35,744 bases of DNA from UBA6265 sp964526965 (GCA_964526965.1 CAZGML010000028.1:1-35744), one strand, 5' to 3'. Counted from the first letter of the stretch, positions 7,823 to 16,370 are shown. Notes: generated from the sequence alone by a model not told the origin. Translations and numbers: made by a program.

Positions 7823-8851
7823 CTAGTCGGTGGTCAGTTCCTGACCGGTCCGCAATGATACATAGCTTTCATAGCGGCGGGTGGAGATGTGCCCGGCTTC
7901 TACCGCATCTCGAACGGCGCAGGTAGGCTCGTGCACGTGAGTGCAATCCTGATAGAAACACTCGCCGAGGAACGGGCGGAACTCGATGTAGTAGTTATCC
8001 AGGTGCTCCGGATCCACGGCGTGCATCGCCAGTGCCCGCATACCCGGAGTATCAGCGACCCAGGTATCTTCATCAATCTCATAAAGCCGCGATCCGATAG
8101 TGGTGTGCATTCCTTTCCCGGTGGCACCACTGATCTCGGCGGTATCGCGACGATGTTCAGGGTCGATTGCATTGAGCAGTGTGCTTTTTCCGACGCCGGA
8201 TGGACCGGCGACGACGGTAGTCTTGCCGAGCAGGTGCTCTCGCAACTGCTCCACGCCCTCCCCTGTCACAGCGCTGACAACATGCACCGGATAGAGCGAT
8301 CGATAATCGCCGAAAACGTTCTCAATATGCTCCGGCGTCGAGAGTTCGGCCTTGTTCACCACAATGTGGACGGGAATATTCTGTTTTTCGGCCAGGATAA
8401 TAAACCGGTCCAGCATGCTAGTATGTGGTTCCGGATCAGTGATCGAAAACGTGAAAAAGACCTGGTCGGGATTAGCGAGGATGACCTGCTCGGTGTCGCG
8501 CGTATTCCTGGCGGTGCGAACAAGTGCACTCGTGCGCGGCTCCACCATCTCGATTACGGCTTCATCGTCGGGCAGGTCGGTGATCCAGACCCAGTCCCCC
8601 ACCGCAACGATATCCGTGCGGCGGCGCTTCTTCTTCATCTGGCCCTTCATGGTGGCAATAATCGTGGCGCCGGCCCGGTGGTTATCCACGGGCTTCACCT
8701 CATACCAAAGCCCGTGGGCACGCACGACCTTTGCAAGGTGCGATCCTTCGGGCGGCTCGGTTGGAAGGACTGGTTCGGATACTTTTTGAGCTTTTGAATG
8801 CGGTTTTCGTGACCTTGGCAAACGATTCACCTGCACAATCTCTTGACACAC
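7823..8851 (-). CDS. rsgA: Small ribosomal subunit biogenesis GTPase RsgA
   Basis: About 342 residues, with the circularly permuted GTPase order typical of RsgA: an N-terminal OB-fold (VAVGDWVWI), then the G4 motif NKAE before the G1 motif GPSGVGKST, then G3 DTPGM, and a C-terminal zinc-binding segment ECFYQDCTHVHEPTC. The protein checks 30S subunit maturation and hydrolyses GTP on the ribosome. The start shown is a GTG at 8849-8851. In-frame GTG codons at 8836 and 8830 are alternatives, the last with AAGAG at a suitable distance. The start region overlaps the -35 box of the divergent iron-sulfur carrier gene. It is first in a three-gene operon with the unknown small protein and the FdhD-like gene. 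Confidence 0.93.
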   Translation of the reverse strand: MCQEIVQVNRLPRSRKPHSKAQKVSEPVLPTEPPEGSHLAKVVRAHGLWYEVKPVDNHRAGATIIATMKGQMKKKRRRTDIVAVGDWVWITDLPDDEAVIEMVEPRTSALVRTARNTRDTEQVILANPDQVFFTFSITDPEPHTSMLDRFIILAEKQNIPVHIVVNKAELSTPEHIENVFGDYRSLYPVHVVSAVTGEGVEQLREHLLGKTTVVAGPSGVGKSTLLNAIDPEHRRDTAEISGATGKGMHTTIGSRLYEIDEDTWVADTPGMRALAMHAVDPEHLDNYYIEFRPFLGECFYQDCTHVHEPTCAVRDAVEAGHISTRRYESYVSLRTGQELTTD

Positions 8852-8870
8852 GCGCCGGGCTTGCTATGCT
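8843..8870 (+). promoter_or_regulatory. Sigma-70 promoter for the iron-sulfur carrier gene
   Basis: TTGACA (8843-8848), a 16-base spacer and TATGCT (8865-8870) lie about 75 bases before the start of the gene at 8946. The -35 box overlaps the start codon of the divergent rsgA, so the two genes probably influence each other. Confidence 0.75.
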
Positions 8871-8945
8871 TACGGAATAGAAGCACCTCTGTAAGGGTCG
8901 CTCCGACTTTTCGTATATTCGTTTCTTTGCCGGAGGCAGAAACCA

Positions 8946-9326
8946 ATGGTTACTACTACTCCCATGATCTCCATGACCACGGAGGCCGTTGATCAGCTTA
9001 AGAGCTTTCTCAGCGAGCAGGGAACCCCGGACCACGCTCTCCGCGTGTTCGTCGCCCCAGGCGGCTGCTCCGGTCTTCAGTATGGCATGACAATCGACGA
9101 GGCATCCGACGAGGGTGACGAAGTCATCGAAACCAGTGGTGTTCGTGTCTTCGTAGATAACTTCAGCGCAATGTACCTGCAGGGCGCAGAGATCGACTTC
9201 GTCAACTCCCTGATGGGTGGTGGCTTCACAGTCAAGAACCCGAACGCTGTTGCAGGCTGCGCCTGTGGCCACAGCTTCGATACCGGTGACGACGCCGAAG
9301 AAACCAGCCAGAGCTGCGGCTGCTAA
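8946..9326 (+). CDS. A-type iron-sulfur cluster carrier (ErpA/IscA/HesB family)
   Basis: A 126-residue protein that receives iron-sulfur clusters from the assembly scaffold and passes them to target enzymes. The three family cysteines are present: Cys41 in GGCSG and Cys105 and Cys107 in AGCACG. The rest fits the fold (LRVFVAPGGCSGLQYGM, GVRVFVD, IDFVNSLMGGGFTVKNPNA). A C-terminal tail of about 18 residues beyond the usual end is acidic and finishes with SCGC, giving two extra cysteines. GGAGG precedes the ATG. The gene has its own promoter and terminator and is not linked to isc or suf genes in this window. IscA, ErpA and HesB subtypes cannot be separated here; the extended Cys tail is odd. 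Confidence 0.93.
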   Translation: MVTTTPMISMTTEAVDQLKSFLSEQGTPDHALRVFVAPGGCSGLQYGMTIDEASDEGDEVIETSGVRVFVDNFSAMYLQGAEIDFVNSLMGGGFTVKNPNAVAGCACGHSFDTGDDAEETSQSCGC

Positions 9327-9353
9327 AGCTGCCTACAAATCAGGCCGAAGATG

Positions 9354-9380
9354 AAACCCGACGGGTCATCCGTCGGGTTT
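9354..9380 (+). terminator. Terminator after the iron-sulfur carrier gene
   Basis: A perfect 11-bp stem (AAACCCGACGG with CCGTCGGGTTT) and a 5-base loop start 28 bases after the stop. The stem itself ends in TTT, followed by GTCTATT. Confidence 0.85.
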
Positions 9381-9413
9381 GTCTATTCCAAATCCCCTAA
9401 TTTAGCGCACGAC

Positions 9414-9441
9414 TTTACAAACCCTGAGCATGGTGTATACT
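9414..9441 (+). promoter_or_regulatory. Sigma-70 promoter for the first sigma-factor gene
   Basis: TTTACA (9414-9419), a 16-base spacer and TATACT (9436-9441) give predicted transcription from about 9448, leaving a leader of roughly 290 bases before the start at 9739. Confidence 0.65.
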
Positions 9442-9447
9442 TGGGAT

Positions 9448-9738
9448 GTCTCGGGCACACTTGCACGAGGCTGGGGTTCGCGTTGACTAAAGCAGATAGC
9501 ATACGCCGTTTCCCCAACGAAATTTCACGGAAATGCACCCGTGGCGTGGCTTTTGCACGGCAAAGTATAACGCACATTGGGTGATCCAATGCAATGACCG
9601 CTTTGGATCAGGCACCTTCCCACAGGGGACCGGGATGCTGCCGCAACTTGGTCGCAGACCAGATTCGCTCGCGCACAACGACGTGCCAGCACAATGAGAA
9701 CTGCCAGCTCTTCTCAAGAAAGGAAAACCCCTCTTAAT
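9448..9738 (+). other. Long structured 5' leader of the first sigma-factor gene
   Basis: The stretch from 9327 to 9738 holds no gene. After the terminator and promoter listed separately, it holds a leader with several hairpins: CACGG with CCGTG around 9527-9544, a perfect 8-bp pair TGATCCAA (9582-9589) with TTGGATCA (9603-9610), and TGGTC-gca-GACCA around 9650-9662. I do not recognise a known riboswitch class. An in-frame ATG at 9694 would extend the protein by 15 residues, but it lacks a binding site. Confidence 0.4.
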
Positions 9739-10737
9739 ATGTCCACTTATGATGTTTCCAAGATCGATCAACTCGCTCGCGAAAGTGTGAATGGTGAAGA
9801 AAAACCCGACGTTCCTGAAGAAATCACCACACAGATGGAGCCAGAGACCGAGAATGAAGCCGATCTTGAACGCGATCTTGATGTCCTTCAGAAACTCGAC
9901 CCCAACTTCATCAACGATCCCGTTCGTCTCTACTTGCGAGAAATCGCTGAAACACCGCTCCTGACCCACGCAGAAGAAATCGACCTAGCCAAGCGCGTGG
10001 AGGATGGCGACCTCAGCGCTGTTCAACAGTTCGTGCGTGCAAACCTTCGCCTGGTGGTCAGCATCGCCAAGCGCTACGTCAACCGTGGCCTTACCCTGCT
10101 CGACCTGATCCAGGAAGGTAACATCGGCCTGATGCGCGCCGTACAGAAGTACGACTGGCGCAAGGGATTCCGATTCAGCACCTATGCGACCTGGTGGATT
10201 CGACAGGCAATCACACGCGCGATTGCCGACCAGAGCCGAACCATTCGCCTCCCCGTTCACATGGGCGATTCCATCAGCCGCTACCGCAAGACGGTAAACC
10301 AGATGGCTCAGTCCATGGGCCGACAGCCAACTCCGGAAGAAGTTGCCGAGGAAATGGAAGTTGCACCTGAGAAGATCCACCAGATCGTCCAGGCAGCCCA
10401 GCGCACCATCAGCCTCGAAACCCCGATCGGCAATGAGGACGATACGTCCCTCGGCGATCTGATCGCGGATGAAGTGAGTGAAACGCCGTACGAAGCTGCC
10501 AGCGAGAGCATGCTCAAGCGCGATGTCGGTTCCGCACTGGATACCCTCAGCGCCCGTGAGCGACTCGTGCTCCAGCTCCGCTTCGGACTCGGCCAAGGTC
10601 ACCAACACACGCTTGCCGAAGTTGGAGAGCAGCTGCAGATCAGCCGCGAACGTGTCCGTCAGATAGAGAATGAGGCGCTGCAGAAGCTCCGACGTCTCGA
10701 TGGCGACCGCCTGCTGGCTTATCACCAGGAACTCTAA
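9739..10737 (+). CDS. Sigma-70 family RNA polymerase sigma factor (group 1/2)
   Basis: A 332-residue sigma factor. After an acidic N-terminus of about 55 residues come region 1.2 (DPVRLYLREI, about 60-69), region 2 (about 93-170, with the core-binding DLIQEGNIGLMRAV and the promoter-melting FSTYATWWIRQAITRAIAD), region 3 (about 171-250) and region 4 (about 263-325, with ISRERVRQIENEALQKLRR binding the -35 box). The segment that in primary factors usually reads HMxETI is HMGDSI here, and no large insertion follows region 1.2, so this resembles a short group 1 or an alternative group 2 factor. The start at 9739 follows AAAGGA. It is transcribed alone between its own promoter and a strong terminator, and converges on obgE. 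Confidence 0.93.
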   Translation: MSTYDVSKIDQLARESVNGEEKPDVPEEITTQMEPETENEADLERDLDVLQKLDPNFINDPVRLYLREIAETPLLTHAEEIDLAKRVEDGDLSAVQQFVRANLRLVVSIAKRYVNRGLTLLDLIQEGNIGLMRAVQKYDWRKGFRFSTYATWWIRQAITRAIADQSRTIRLPVHMGDSISRYRKTVNQMAQSMGRQPTPEEVAEEMEVAPEKIHQIVQAAQRTISLETPIGNEDDTSLGDLIADEVSETPYEAASESMLKRDVGSALDTLSARERLVLQLRFGLGQGHQHTLAEVGEQLQISRERVRQIENEALQKLRRLDGDRLLAYHQEL

Positions 10738-10753
10738 CCAGCAAAGCACGAAC

Positions 10754-10790
10754 AAATCGCCCGGGAGGTGAATTACCTCCCGGGCGATTT
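10754..10790. terminator. Terminator between the sigma-factor gene and obgE
   Basis: A perfect 16-bp stem (10754-10769 with 10775-10790) has a 5-base loop. On the plus strand it is followed by ATCTTTTCT. It lies between two convergent stop codons (10737 and 10817) and probably serves both genes. Confidence 0.9.
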
Positions 10791-10816
10791 ATCTTTTCTG
10801 GGCTATGAGGATGAAT

Positions 10817-12235
10817 CTACTGATCGTCTTCGGAATCATTACCGTCGACGAGAAGCCCTTCCTCTTCGGCGGCGATTAACTCTTCGCGGCGCTCATCACG
10901 ATCGGCGAACCAGGGCTTTTCCTCATCCTCGCCCCACTTCATTTCGAACGTGCCGATCTCAACCGTCATGCCGTCTTCAATGCCTTGCTTGATGAGCTCA
11001 TCGAAGACACCGGCACGCTCAAGCACACGCTGGAACCGTTCGACACTTTCCCATTGATCGAAGTTGGTCATAGATGCAAATCGCTCGATGCCAACGCCCA
11101 CAACCCGGAAGCGTCGGCGTGAAACGCGCTCGACTTCCCATGCGCGCTCATCGACGTTACCGATGGTGTAAACACGCCGCTTCGGCTTCTCGGCCTCGGC
11201 CCGACGCTGCTCTTCTTCTCGCTTTCTGATTTCTCGCATGTATTCGGCGACGACGTTGTGAAGTTCTTGCACGCCCTGCCCTGTGGCGGCAGAGATCTCG
11301 TACATCTCGAACCCCTCAGCGCCGAGCACCTCTTTCAGGCGCGGCAGGTTATCACGCGCCTCTACGAGATCGACCTTGTTCAGTGCGACGATCATCGGTT
11401 TATCGCGCATTGATTCTTCGAAGTCAAAGAGTTCCTGGTTGATCGTCCGGAAGTCCTCAAGCGGATCGCGGCCTTCCAGCCCGCCACTCGCATCGAGTAC
11501 GTGGAGCAACAACTTGGTACGCCACACGTGGCGAAGGAACTCGTGCCCAAGACCATGCCCGGTGGCGGCGCCTTCGATGAGTCCAGGGATGTCTGCGAGC
11601 ACAAACGATTCGCCCCCTGCCCCACCGACCTCAACGACACCGAGATTTGGCTGCAACGTGGTAAAGGGATAATCGGCGATTTTTGGCTTGGCGCGGGTGC
11701 TGCTGGCCAACAGCGTGCTCTTGCCGGCGTTTGGGAGGCCTACAAGCCCGACATCGGCGATGAGCCGGAGTTCCAGCCGCAGCCACATTTCCTGGCCCGG
11801 TTCGCCGAGCTCGGCGATACGCGGAGCTTGCCGCGTACTGCTCTTAAAGTGCACGTTGCCGAGTCCGCCTTTCCCACCCTTCGCAACCAGGAACTCCTCT
11901 CCTGGCTCCGTCAGGTCGGCGATCTGTTCTCCGGTTTCGTCTAGGTACACCACCGTGCCGGGAGGAACGTTCACATACACATCCGGGCCGCTACGGCCGG
12001 TACGATTGGATCCCATGCCACCCTGGCCATCTTTGGCGATATACCGGTGGACATATTTGAATGGCAACAAACTATTGACGTTCTCGCGCACGCGCAAAAT
12101 CACGTCGCCGCCCTTGCCGCCGTCGCCGCCGTCTGGTCCACCCTTGGGTTGATATTTCTCACGTCGGAAGTGGGTAGATCCGCTCCCGCCTTTCCCGGAC
12201 TGAACGAATATTCGTGCTGTATCAACAAGTGCCAT
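10817..12235 (-). CDS. obgE: GTPase ObgE/CgtA
   Basis: A 472-residue essential GTPase that acts in 50S subunit assembly and stress control. The N-terminal Obg fold is Gly-rich (residues 1 to about 160, with FVQSGKGGSGSTHFRREKY and GGPDGGDGGKGGDV). The G domain follows, with GLPNAGKST near 165-173, DIPGL and NKVD. A C-terminal OCT domain (about 350-440: RRRFRVVGVGIERFASMTNFDQWES) is present as in Gram-positive and Chloroflexota homologues, and the last 30 residues are acidic. GGAAG precedes the ATG. The gene lies directly downstream of, and in the same direction as, the second sigma factor, with 189 bases between that contain two inverted repeats. Confidence 0.97.
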   Translation of the reverse strand: MALVDTARIFVQSGKGGSGSTHFRREKYQPKGGPDGGDGGKGGDVILRVRENVNSLLPFKYVHRYIAKDGQGGMGSNRTGRSGPDVYVNVPPGTVVYLDETGEQIADLTEPGEEFLVAKGGKGGLGNVHFKSSTRQAPRIAELGEPGQEMWLRLELRLIADVGLVGLPNAGKSTLLASSTRAKPKIADYPFTTLQPNLGVVEVGGAGGESFVLADIPGLIEGAATGHGLGHEFLRHVWRTKLLLHVLDASGGLEGRDPLEDFRTINQELFDFEESMRDKPMIVALNKVDLVEARDNLPRLKEVLGAEGFEMYEISAATGQGVQELHNVVAEYMREIRKREEEQRRAEAEKPKRRVYTIGNVDERAWEVERVSRRRFRVVGVGIERFASMTNFDQWESVERFQRVLERAGVFDELIKQGIEDGMTVEIGTFEMKWGEDEEKPWFADRDERREELIAAEEEGLLVDGNDSEDDQ

Positions 12236-12279
12236 TAGCTGGTCTTCCTACGTATTTGGTACCGATTAAGCAAGATAGG

Positions 12280-12298
12280 CCTGCATTGTACATGCAGG
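12280..12298. promoter_or_regulatory. Operator-like palindrome upstream of obgE
   Basis: CCTGCAT and ATGCAGG are separated by 5 bases (TGTAC), 45 bases before the obgE start. A second imperfect hairpin (TGCAGTG at 12317-12323 with CACTGCA at 12343-12349) lies further upstream. Neither is followed by a T run, so a protein-binding site or mRNA structure is as likely as a terminator. Confidence 0.35.
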
Positions 12299-12424
12299 TT
12301 GAGGAGAAATTGCCACTGCAGTGAGGGTCGCTTTACGAGCCCCACTGCACCAGAGCTGTCGCTACAAGTCTAGTCGATTCATCTTAGTAGACGGATTGTT
12401 CCCTCTATCAGGAACGACCAACGG

Positions 12425-13903
12425 CTAGGTTTCGTCGAGGAAGTCCCGGAGCTTCTGCGCTCGGCTCGGGTGGCGCAGTTTTCGCAGTGCTTTCGCCTCG
12501 ATCTGCCGAATGCGTTCGCGGGTAACGCCGACGTGCCGGCCGACATCCTCCAGAGTGCGATTACGGCCATCGCCCAGGCCATATCGCATGAGAATGACAT
12601 CGCGCTCACGAGGGCTGAGCGTATCCAGCACGTCGCCTACCTGCTCCCGAAGCAGTTGCAAACCAGCTTCGTGTGGCGGGGCCATTGCTGTTTCATCCTC
12701 AATAAAGTCCCCGAGGGAGGAATCGTCCTCCTCACCGACCGGGAGCTCAAGGCTGATCGGATCCTGGTTGAGCTTCAGGATCTCGGCGACACGTTCTGGC
12801 GTCATTTCCAGAACTTTGCCGACCTCATCATTTGTCGGCTCCCGACCAAGCTCGAGCTGGAGTTCACGCTTCGTGCGCTGGATACGATTGATCGTCTCGA
12901 TCATATGAACCGGAATGCGGATTGTGCGCGCCTGGTCTGCAATTGCGCGACTAATGGCCTGGCGAATCCACCACATGGCATAGGTGCTGAACTTGAACCC
13001 CTTGTGGTGCTGGAACTTCTCAACCGCCCGAATCAGACCGAGGTTGCCCTCCTGGATCAGATCGAGCATGTTCATGCCGCGGTTGACGTACTTCTTTGCA
13101 ACCGAAACCACCAGCCTCAGGTTAGCCTCGGTCAGTGCGACCTTGGCCTGGGCACCGGCGATTTCGATCTGCTCAAACGTACGGATTTGGCGGGCCTCTC
13201 GTTTGACCCAAAGTTCGCGCACTGCGTCGTCCGACGGCCAGGGCTTGTCCACTTCAACCACGCGCTGAATGGCCTCTGGCAAGAGCGCCCACTCCACGCG
13301 ACGGAGTCGAAGTTGTTCTTCGAGTTCCGCGTTGGCGAGGTCGTACTTATCGGCAATCTTGCTGAAGGCCTTCGTATCGACCTTGGTGACCGGGAGAACA
13401 CGATCAAGCACGTCCGTAATCGACTCCGGATCGTTCTCTTCGATTTCGTCCCAGAGGTCACGCGCCATCGACCATCCAATACGGAACGCGAGCCAGATGC
13501 TCATCCCGATTTCGGATGCCGTTGGATCGTGGGTGCCATCAAGGCTGAGGCGATCACGAGCTTCTGCGACGTAGGTCGCAAGATCCATGGCCATGGAGAG
13601 CTCGATTTCACGCTCGCCGGATATAAGCGCCACCCGCCCGATTTCACGCAGGTACATGCGAACGGGGTCGTCCATCGAGACCCCGACCATATCGGTTTCA
13701 AGGTCGACGTTTTCCGCAAGTTCGCTTCTATACTGGGCCGGAGCGGTATCTTCGTCCGCGTCGTCGGTGATCTCTACGTCGGTGAATTCGTCATCGGACT
13801 CTACAACTTCGTCGAGCCTGGCAATGCGCATGGCATCGTCACGAATCCTCAGGCTCCGTGGATCATCGGTTAAATCGTCATGGCCCGATGAATTATTGGA
13901 CAC
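12425..13903 (-). CDS. Primary-type RNA polymerase sigma factor (RpoD/SigA-like)
   Basis: A 492-residue sigma-70 factor that starts with GTG. After an acidic N-terminus it has region 1.2 (DPVRMYLREIGRVALISGERE, about 79-99), then an insertion of about 140 residues (110-250) corresponding to the non-conserved region of large primary factors, region 2 (about 256-335: NLRLVVSVAKKYVNRGMNMLDL and FSTYAMWWIRQAISRAIADQ), the classic HMIETINR of region 3.0, and region 4 with GVTRERIRQIEAKALRKLRH. The HMxETI signature and the insertion make it the better candidate for the housekeeping factor. CAGGAG lies upstream, inside the end of lysA, whose stop is 3 bases from this start, so the two are coupled. 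Confidence 0.94.
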   Translation of the reverse strand: MSNNSSGHDDLTDDPRSLRIRDDAMRIARLDEVVESDDEFTDVEITDDADEDTAPAQYRSELAENVDLETDMVGVSMDDPVRMYLREIGRVALISGEREIELSMAMDLATYVAEARDRLSLDGTHDPTASEIGMSIWLAFRIGWSMARDLWDEIEENDPESITDVLDRVLPVTKVDTKAFSKIADKYDLANAELEEQLRLRRVEWALLPEAIQRVVEVDKPWPSDDAVRELWVKREARQIRTFEQIEIAGAQAKVALTEANLRLVVSVAKKYVNRGMNMLDLIQEGNLGLIRAVEKFQHHKGFKFSTYAMWWIRQAISRAIADQARTIRIPVHMIETINRIQRTKRELQLELGREPTNDEVGKVLEMTPERVAEILKLNQDPISLELPVGEEDDSSLGDFIEDETAMAPPHEAGLQLLREQVGDVLDTLSPRERDVILMRYGLGDGRNRTLEDVGRHVGVTRERIRQIEAKALRKLRHPSRAQKLRDFLDET

Positions 13904-13906
13904 GTG

Positions 13907-15229
13907 CTAGTGCTCCTGGCTCCCGACTTGCACATCAAGTCGAATAAGATCGGCGAAAGATTCGCGGCGACGAATCAGGCTCGCGCTTCCATTACTTACC
14001 ATTACAATGGCAGGCTTCAAAGCCATATTGTAATTGCTGGCCATAGCCAGGCAATAGGCACCTGAAGCAGGGATCGCAAGCAAATCACCTTCTTGCGGTG
14101 ATGGGAGATCGATTTGCTCGATCAGAATATCACCGCTCTCGCAATATTTGCCCGCGATGGTTACCGTTTCCTGCGCTGCATCATTATCGCGATTCGCGAT
14201 CACGGCTGTGTAGGAAGCATCATACAACGCGGGACGGATATTATCGGCCATGCCACCATCAACACTTACATACGTGCGGATTCCAGGCAGTTCCTTGCGA
14301 GCCCCAACGGTGTAAACCGCAACCCCCGCCGGGCCAGCAATGGAACGACCCGGCTCGATAACAACCTGTGGCATCTCAAGCTTGTGTTGCTTGCAAGCGG
14401 CCTCAATAGAAGACGCGAGAACATCAACCCATTTCGCTGGTTCCACCGGGTTATCTTCATCCAGGTAGCCGATGCCGAATCCGCCCCCGGGTGAGAACAC
14501 CTCCAGTTCAACCCCATACTTTTCGCGCATATCTGCAGCGAACGCGAACATATCATCGATAGCCGACGTATGCGCATGTGTATCGAAGAGTTGGCTACCG
14601 ACATGTGCGTGATAGCCAGCAAGATGCACACCCCGAATGTCCCTGGTTCGAGCAACCGCCCGCTCGGCCTGACCATCAGAAATCGGCAAGCCGAACTTGG
14701 AATCGGCCATACCGGTACTGATCTTCTGGTGCGTATCTACATCAACGCCCGGATTGAGCCGCAGGAGCACCGTGATCGGTTCGTCGCGATCCGCGGTGAG
14801 GTCGGCCAGGTGATCCAGTTCATCGTGATTATCCACGATGATCTTGCCGATGCCGGCTTCAATTGCCATTTCGAGTTCGTTACGGCCCTTGTTGTTGCCG
14901 TGCAGGCTCAGCATGGCCGGCTCTACTCCCGCATTCAGCCCGACGAAGAGTTCGCCATCGGAAACGCAATCCAGCCCAAGACCCTCTTCGGCAACCATGG
15001 TAGCGATGGCGGTGCAGAGGAACGCCTTGCCGGCGTACACGACACGTGAGCCGGGTAGCCGCTGCTCCATCGCCTGTTTCCAGCCGCGCATGGCGTTGCG
15101 TAGCGTGAGTTCATCGTAAATATATACGGGCGAATTATATTGTTGAACGATATCGGAAACAGAAACACCCCCGATAACCAATCCGCCGCCGTCGTTGCGA
15201 TGTGTGCCTTGTGGCCAAACTCTCGTCAC
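13907..15229 (-). CDS. lysA: Diaminopimelate decarboxylase
   Basis: A PLP enzyme of 440 residues that makes L-lysine by decarboxylating meso-diaminopimelate. Visible motifs are the PLP lysine in YAGKAF (Lys68), the barrel motif HVGSQ, GGGFGIGY for phosphate binding, EPGRSI, and the C-terminal CESGD and YCLAMASNYN of the active site. The start is taken as the GTG at 15229 because AGGAG lies six bases before it. An in-frame ATG at 15364 would add 45 residues that look unlike the family and would run into the divergent neighbour's start. The gene is followed after 3 bases by the second sigma factor. No other lysine pathway gene is in the window. Confidence 0.95.
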   Translation of the reverse strand: MTRVWPQGTHRNDGGGLVIGGVSVSDIVQQYNSPVYIYDELTLRNAMRGWKQAMEQRLPGSRVVYAGKAFLCTAIATMVAEEGLGLDCVSDGELFVGLNAGVEPAMLSLHGNNKGRNELEMAIEAGIGKIIVDNHDELDHLADLTADRDEPITVLLRLNPGVDVDTHQKISTGMADSKFGLPISDGQAERAVARTRDIRGVHLAGYHAHVGSQLFDTHAHTSAIDDMFAFAADMREKYGVELEVFSPGGGFGIGYLDEDNPVEPAKWVDVLASSIEAACKQHKLEMPQVVIEPGRSIAGPAGVAVYTVGARKELPGIRTYVSVDGGMADNIRPALYDASYTAVIANRDNDAAQETVTIAGKYCESGDILIEQIDLPSPQEGDLLAIPASGAYCLAMASNYNMALKPAIVMVSNGSASLIRRRESFADLIRLDVQVGSQEH

Positions 15230-15358
15230 ACTGGTCTCCTGAATCCAAGTCGAGTTCAAATCCCATTTTCGCACGTCTTGCGACTTTGTCACCAGCGCCC
15301 GACAATGGAAGAACTTAATCGACCACGGTGAAACGTGGTTATTCCAACAGGTTGACAG

Positions 15359-16318
15359 ATGCAATCCCCCATAACCGGATCACATGACGACATTCGCCGG
15401 GGGATGATTTACGGGATCCTGGCGTACGGATGGTGGGGGCTGATGCCCATCTACTTCCGGGCGCTGGAGCCCGCGGGGTCGCTTGAGATTCTGGCACATC
15501 GGATTCTGTGGTCGTCGATGTTCTGTTTCATCTACCTGGCGTGGCGGCGGGACTTCGCCTGGATAGGCAGGGTTATCAGGCATCCCAGCAGGGTCGTGCT
15601 GATCGTGATTGCCGCCCACATACTCGCGGTGAACTGGGGCACGTATATCTTCGCCGTATCCAGCGGAAACGTGCTCGAAGCCTCATTAGGGTATTTCATC
15701 AATCCGTTGATGACGGTGTTGGTAGGCGTAATCGTACTGCGCGAGAAGCTCTCACCGCTTCAATGGGGAGCGATCGCGCTTGGTGCGCTCGCGGTGCTGG
15801 TAATTTCCGTTGATTACGGAAACCTTCCCTGGATTTCGCTCACACTGGCCACTTCGTTCACAATCTACGGCTACATCAAAAAGACAGTGCGGGCTGGCAT
15901 CAACACGATGCAAACCATGACGATTGAAAGTGTGGTGCTGGTTCCATTTGCGGCCGCAGTGCTGACCTGGCTCCGCCTGGATGCAGGCGATCTCACGTTC
16001 CTGAGCGAAGGTGTGCAGCACACAATCCTGCTGGCCCTGATTGGACTGGTAAGCCTGCTGCCGCTTATCTGGTTCGGCAGCGCAGCCGTGCGACTCCCCT
16101 TCACCACTCTGGGGTTGCTGCAGTTCCTGGCCCCGATCGGTCAGTTCATCATCGGCGTATTTGTATTTCAGGAGGACGTCTCCCAGGCCCGCTGGATTGG
16201 ATTCGGCATCGTATGGGTAGCTCTGGTGCTCATCACCATCGATTCCTTTCGGCAAGCAGGCAGGCGGCGCAGGATCCTTCGGAACGAGCGCGCACACGAT
16301 GCCGGCCGCTTAACCTGA
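15359..16318 (+). CDS. rarD: RarD/EamA family membrane transporter
   Basis: A 319-residue integral membrane protein with about ten predicted helices, belonging to the RarD branch of the drug/metabolite transporter superfamily. Typical blocks are GILAYGWWGLMPIYFRAL at the start, EILAHRILWS, the NWGTYIFAVSSGNVLEASLGYFINPL segment, VLIGLVSLLPLIWFGSAAVRLPFT, and the late helix QFLAPIGQFIIGVFVFQE. Substrates of RarD proteins are mostly not established. The cytosolic tail is Arg-rich. The ribosome binding site is weak (ACAGG). The gene is divergent from lysA with about 130 bases between the starts, which contain a 6-bp hairpin (ACCACG/CGTGGT near 15321-15340) but no promoter I can place with confidence. 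Confidence 0.92.
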   Translation: MQSPITGSHDDIRRGMIYGILAYGWWGLMPIYFRALEPAGSLEILAHRILWSSMFCFIYLAWRRDFAWIGRVIRHPSRVVLIVIAAHILAVNWGTYIFAVSSGNVLEASLGYFINPLMTVLVGVIVLREKLSPLQWGAIALGALAVLVISVDYGNLPWISLTLATSFTIYGYIKKTVRAGINTMQTMTIESVVLVPFAAAVLTWLRLDAGDLTFLSEGVQHTILLALIGLVSLLPLIWFGSAAVRLPFTTLGLLQFLAPIGQFIIGVFVFQEDVSQARWIGFGIVWVALVLITIDSFRQAGRRRRILRNERAHDAGRLT

Positions 16319-16341
16319 CTCCTCCTGATTGGCGGAAATAT

Positions 16342-16370
16342 TTGCCACCTGCAAATTGCTCCGGTAGTAT
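16342..16370 (+). promoter_or_regulatory. Sigma-70 promoter for the collagen-like gene
   Basis: TTGCCA (16342-16347), a 17-base spacer and TAGTAT (16365-16370) predict a leader of about 115 bases. The small hairpin TTGGA-ttcct-TCCAA lies in that leader. Confidence 0.55.

Noticed and set aside
12470..13873. 467-codon plus-strand frame opposite the second sigma factor
   Set aside because: It is a shadow of a gene with complete sigma-70 regions.
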